From Candidatus Competibacteraceae bacterium (lineage in GTDB: Bacteria > Pseudomonadota > Gammaproteobacteria > Competibacterales > Competibacteraceae): a stretch of DNA of 9,902 bases. Numbering within the stretch: position 1 is the stretch's first letter; the number at the start of each line of letters is the position of its first letter. Made by a program: the position numbers and the translations under genes. The notes below the pieces were generated by a model. The model had not been told where the DNA came from. It saw nothing but the letters and a program-made list of their open reading frames with translations, and ran no database searches. The stretch lies in assembly GCA_007120095.1 (NCBI GenBank), contig SKOM01000133.1, positions 1 through 9,902 of the forward strand, in the 5' to 3' direction. This document shows, one piece after another, positions 8,150 through 9,902 of the stretch.

Positions 8150-8352
8150 TTACCGGTCAAGTGCCGGCACCGGCAAGACCACAGCCGGTGCTTCGCCGTT
8201 ATTGGCTTGCAGGCGAAACGGCAGATAAATGTGTTGGCTGCGGCCTTCTATAGAAAATTCCCAGGGACGAGTATGTTCTTGCTATAACCCAGGCAGGTGT
8301 GTGCGGCCAGTTCCTCAGGCTGTTAAGGGCAACCGTGGCGGGCTAAACCAAT
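8150..8352 (-). pseudogene. Broken LysR-type regulator, substrate-binding domain remnant
   Basis: The minus strand gives GLARHGCP, a stop TAA at 8323-8325, then QPEELAAHTCLGYSKNILV; after a one-base frameshift near 8263 it gives WEFSIEGRSQ and LPFRLQANNGEA. This follows the LysR effector domain (family pattern YLARHGTP-PEDLA-H-CL-Y, W-F, G, RL-ANNGEAL). The stop replaces what is probably a Gln codon (CAA or CAG). Similarity ends at about 8189, where a strong inverted repeat begins, and the frame stops at TAA 8150-8152. The DNA-binding half and the last third are missing. In Pseudomonas, guanidinobutyrase genes are paired with LysR regulators (GbuR), so this may be the lost regulator of the adjacent operon; that link is inference. 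Confidence 0.75.
8167..8191. repeat. 8-bp perfect inverted repeat with 9-base loop
   Basis: GCACCGGC (8167-8174) and GCCGGTGC (8184-8191) are exact reverse complements around AAGACCACA. It overlaps a second palindrome, GTGCCGGCAC at 8161-8170. No T-tract follows on either strand, so it is a poor terminator candidate. It begins at the codon where LysR similarity ends, which suggests it arrived with, or caused, that break. Confidence 0.6.
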
Positions 8353-8382
8353 TTTTTGATGGTCAGGATGACATGGCTTGAT

Positions 8383-9336
8383 TCAACTGCGGTAATGCAC
8401 GCCCGGCAGTACACACAGCATCTCGAACAGCAAATTAGCGGCGGTCAGTGAGGTGTTACCGGATGGATCATAAGGCGGCGAAACCTCGACCAGATCGCAG
8501 CCGACTAGGTTCAGGCCGCGACAGCCGCGGATGATTTCCAGTCCCTGGTGGATGCTCAGACCGCCGATCTCCGGGGTGCCGGTGCCGGGTGCGTAGGCCG
8601 GATCCAGGCTGTCGATGTCGAAACTGAGATATACCGGGCCGCTGCCCAGTTGCGCGCGCACCTCGGCCATCAGCGGTACCAGAGACTGGTACCAGCATGC
8701 CTCGGCTTCGACCACCCGCACCCCCTGCGAGCGCGGCCAGTCGAAATCGTCCGCCGCATAGCCGGTGGCGCGCAGGCCGATCTGCACCATGCGCCCGGGT
8801 TCGATCAGCCCTTCCTCGATGGCGCGGCGGAACGGTGTGCCGTGTGCAACCGGTTCGCCGAACATGGCGTCGTTGATGTCGGCATGGGCGTCGACGTGTA
8901 CCATCCCGACCGGGCCATGCTTTTTGCTGATCGCACGCAGGATCGGCAGGGTGAGGGTGTGATCACCCCCCAGGGTCAGCGGAATGGTGTCATGTTCGAG
9001 AATCTCGGCGTAAGCCGCTTCGATGATCGCGATGCTGGCGGCGAGATTGAAGGTGTTGATCGCCACGTCGCCGATGTCAGCCACCTGCAGCGAGTCGAAG
9101 GGTGCAGCCCGGGTGGCCATATTGTAGGGCCGGATCAGGCAGGATTCGGCACGGATCTGGCGCGGCCCGAAGCGGGCGCCGGCGCGGTTGGAGGTGCCGA
9201 TGTCGAACGGCACGCCGACAAAGCAGGCGTCCAGACCGGCGGCGGTCTTCTGGATGGGCAGCCGCATCATGCTGGCGTGGCCACCGAAACGCGGCATCTG
9301 ATTGCCGCCCAGGGGCTGGTTGAGTGCTCGGGTCAT
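8383..9336 (-). CDS. gbuA: Guanidinobutyrase / agmatinase-family ureohydrolase
   Basis: This manganese enzyme of the arginase/agmatinase family hydrolyses a guanidino compound to urea plus an amine; for guanidinobutyrase, 4-guanidinobutyrate gives GABA. The 317 residues carry all binuclear metal ligands: H126 in GGDHT, D149, H151 and D153 in HVDAHAD, and D240 and D242 in SFDIDSLDP. The N-terminal block NQPLGGNQMPRFGG with MMRLP, and IRPYNMATRAAPFDSL, are as I recall them from Pseudomonas GbuA rather than E. coli SpeB, so guanidinobutyrate is the favoured substrate; agmatine or guanidinopropionate cannot be excluded. The start is backed by GAGG 8 bases upstream. It follows the amine oxidase by 19 bases in one operon. 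A sample at 8761-8820 has 42 G+C of 60, richer than the genes to the left. Confidence 0.9.
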   Translation of the reverse strand: MTRALNQPLGGNQMPRFGGHASMMRLPIQKTAAGLDACFVGVPFDIGTSNRAGARFGPRQIRAESCLIRPYNMATRAAPFDSLQVADIGDVAINTFNLAASIAIIEAAYAEILEHDTIPLTLGGDHTLTLPILRAISKKHGPVGMVHVDAHADINDAMFGEPVAHGTPFRRAIEEGLIEPGRMVQIGLRATGYAADDFDWPRSQGVRVVEAEACWYQSLVPLMAEVRAQLGSGPVYLSFDIDSLDPAYAPGTGTPEIGGLSIHQGLEIIRGCRGLNLVGCDLVEVSPPYDPSGNTSLTAANLLFEMLCVLPGVHYRS

Positions 9337-9355
9337 GGTTCGATCCTCTGTGGAA

Positions 9356-9902
9356 TTAATCCGGCAATGCCATGGGTTTCAGTGCCTCGAAGCGGTCGCC
9401 CGGTCCGGGGTTGTTCGGCGGGGTCTTACCGCCCAGGTGGCGGACGATGCCCCAGACCGCGTTCAGCGAAGTCTGCACCGCGCCCTCGACCCAGCCGGGA
9501 ATCCAGCCGATGTCATCGCCAGCCATGAAGATGCCGCGCTGCTCGGGAGGCAGCTCATCCTGCATGAAGTGGCAGTACATGCGGTGGTTATAGCGGTAAT
9601 GGCCGGGCAGGGCGCCCTTGAAAGCACCGAGGAAGTTCGGGTCGTCCTCCCAGGACACGGTGATCGGGTCGCCGATGATGTGCTGGCGGAGATCCACCGT
9701 CGGGTAGATCTTGCCCAGCGTGTCCAGCGCCAGCTGAACCCGCTTATCAACCGGTAGTGGCAGCATCTTGAGCGCGTCGCTCATCCAGGAGTAGGACAGG
9801 CAGATCACGCCCGGCTTGTCGTCGCCCAGATCGAACAGATAGGTGCCGCGGGTCAGCCGGTCGGTCAGCGTCATGCTCAGGGTGTCGCGCCCGGTGACCG
9901 GG
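9356..9902 (-). CDS. Flavin amine oxidase / amino-acid 2-monooxygenase family, C-terminal part
   Basis: The frame runs from the window edge to TAA at 9356-9358, giving about 182 C-terminal residues. An internal ATG at 9874 is not the real start, since coding continues upstream as VTGRDTLS. LTDRLTRGTYLFD with PGVICLSYSWMSDALK resembles tryptophan 2-monooxygenase-like flavoproteins. AGDDIGWIPGWVEGAVQTSLNA is cut here as AGDDIGWIPGWVEGA plus QTSLNAVWGI, the C-terminal FAD-contacting motif of the amine oxidase family. Such enzymes oxidise L-amino acids, with or without decarboxylation. Placed directly before guanidinobutyrase, L-arginine is the likely substrate, giving 4-guanidinobutyramide (monooxygenase) or 2-ketoarginine (oxidase). 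The N-terminal dinucleotide fold lies outside the window, so substrate choice cannot be judged from residues. Confidence 0.85.
   Translation of the reverse strand, partial: PVTGRDTLSMTLTDRLTRGTYLFDLGDDKPGVICLSYSWMSDALKMLPLPVDKRVQLALDTLGKIYPTVDLRQHIIGDPITVSWEDDPNFLGAFKGALPGHYRYNHRMYCHFMQDELPPEQRGIFMAGDDIGWIPGWVEGAVQTSLNAVWGIVRHLGGKTPPNNPGPGDRFEALKPMALPD

Noticed and set aside
8050..8253. Plus-strand 67-codon frame
   Set aside because: It begins antisense to the GspF-type gene and runs over the LysR remnant, with no supporting start signal or similarity.
5948..8382. Possible mobile element or defence island
   Set aside because: I found no transposase, integrase, terminal repeats, target duplications, tRNA attachment site or nuclease motifs; only gene remnants and one orphan membrane gene.
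8548..9528. Plus-strand 326-codon frame opposite the ureohydrolase and oxidase
   Set aside because: It is antisense to two genes with clear catalytic motifs in GC-rich DNA, where long shadow frames are expected.

Overview
The window looks like chromosomal DNA of a gammaproteobacterium. This rests on the proteobacterial-type glutamate synthase pair, a guanidinobutyrase of the kind found in Pseudomonas, and a moderate but uneven base composition. No ribosomal RNA or other strong taxonomic marker is present, so the placement is loose. Apart from one gene at 6391-6975, everything recognised is on the minus strand. There is no tRNA, CRISPR array, phage gene, transposase or insertion-sequence end.

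Region 1 (1-5947, minus strand) is the NADPH-dependent glutamate synthase locus: gltB (large subunit, complete) followed by gltD (small subunit, C-terminus cut by the window edge). The two are separated by 172 bases that carry a perfect 9-bp hairpin. Region 2 (5948-6390) is a divergent control region, with a candidate extended -10 promoter for gltB and a candidate promoter on the other strand with a 15-base palindrome in its spacer. Region 3 (6391-6975, plus strand) is an unrecognised small protein with two membrane segments.

Region 4 (7005-8352, minus strand) is a patch of decayed genes around one intact gene. It holds the last ~48 codons of a dTDP-glucose 4,6-dehydratase gene with no start, then an intact short stand-alone GspF/PilC-type membrane protein, then a broken LysR-type regulator with a nonsense codon, a frameshift and a lost C-terminus. 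A strong inverted repeat sits exactly where the LysR similarity stops. The two pseudogenes are too short to appear as ordinary open reading frames.

Region 5 (8383-9902, minus strand) is a GC-rich two-gene operon: the C-terminal part of a flavin amine oxidase/amino-acid monooxygenase and, 19 bases downstream, a guanidinobutyrase/agmatinase-family ureohydrolase. Together they suggest arginine breakdown through 4-guanidinobutyrate to GABA and urea. Such catabolism would release nitrogen that the glutamate synthase locus could reassimilate, but this link is inferred from neighbourhood only. I see no convincing new defence or mobile system. The most notable content is the gene-remnant patch at 7005-8352 and the arginine module beside it.
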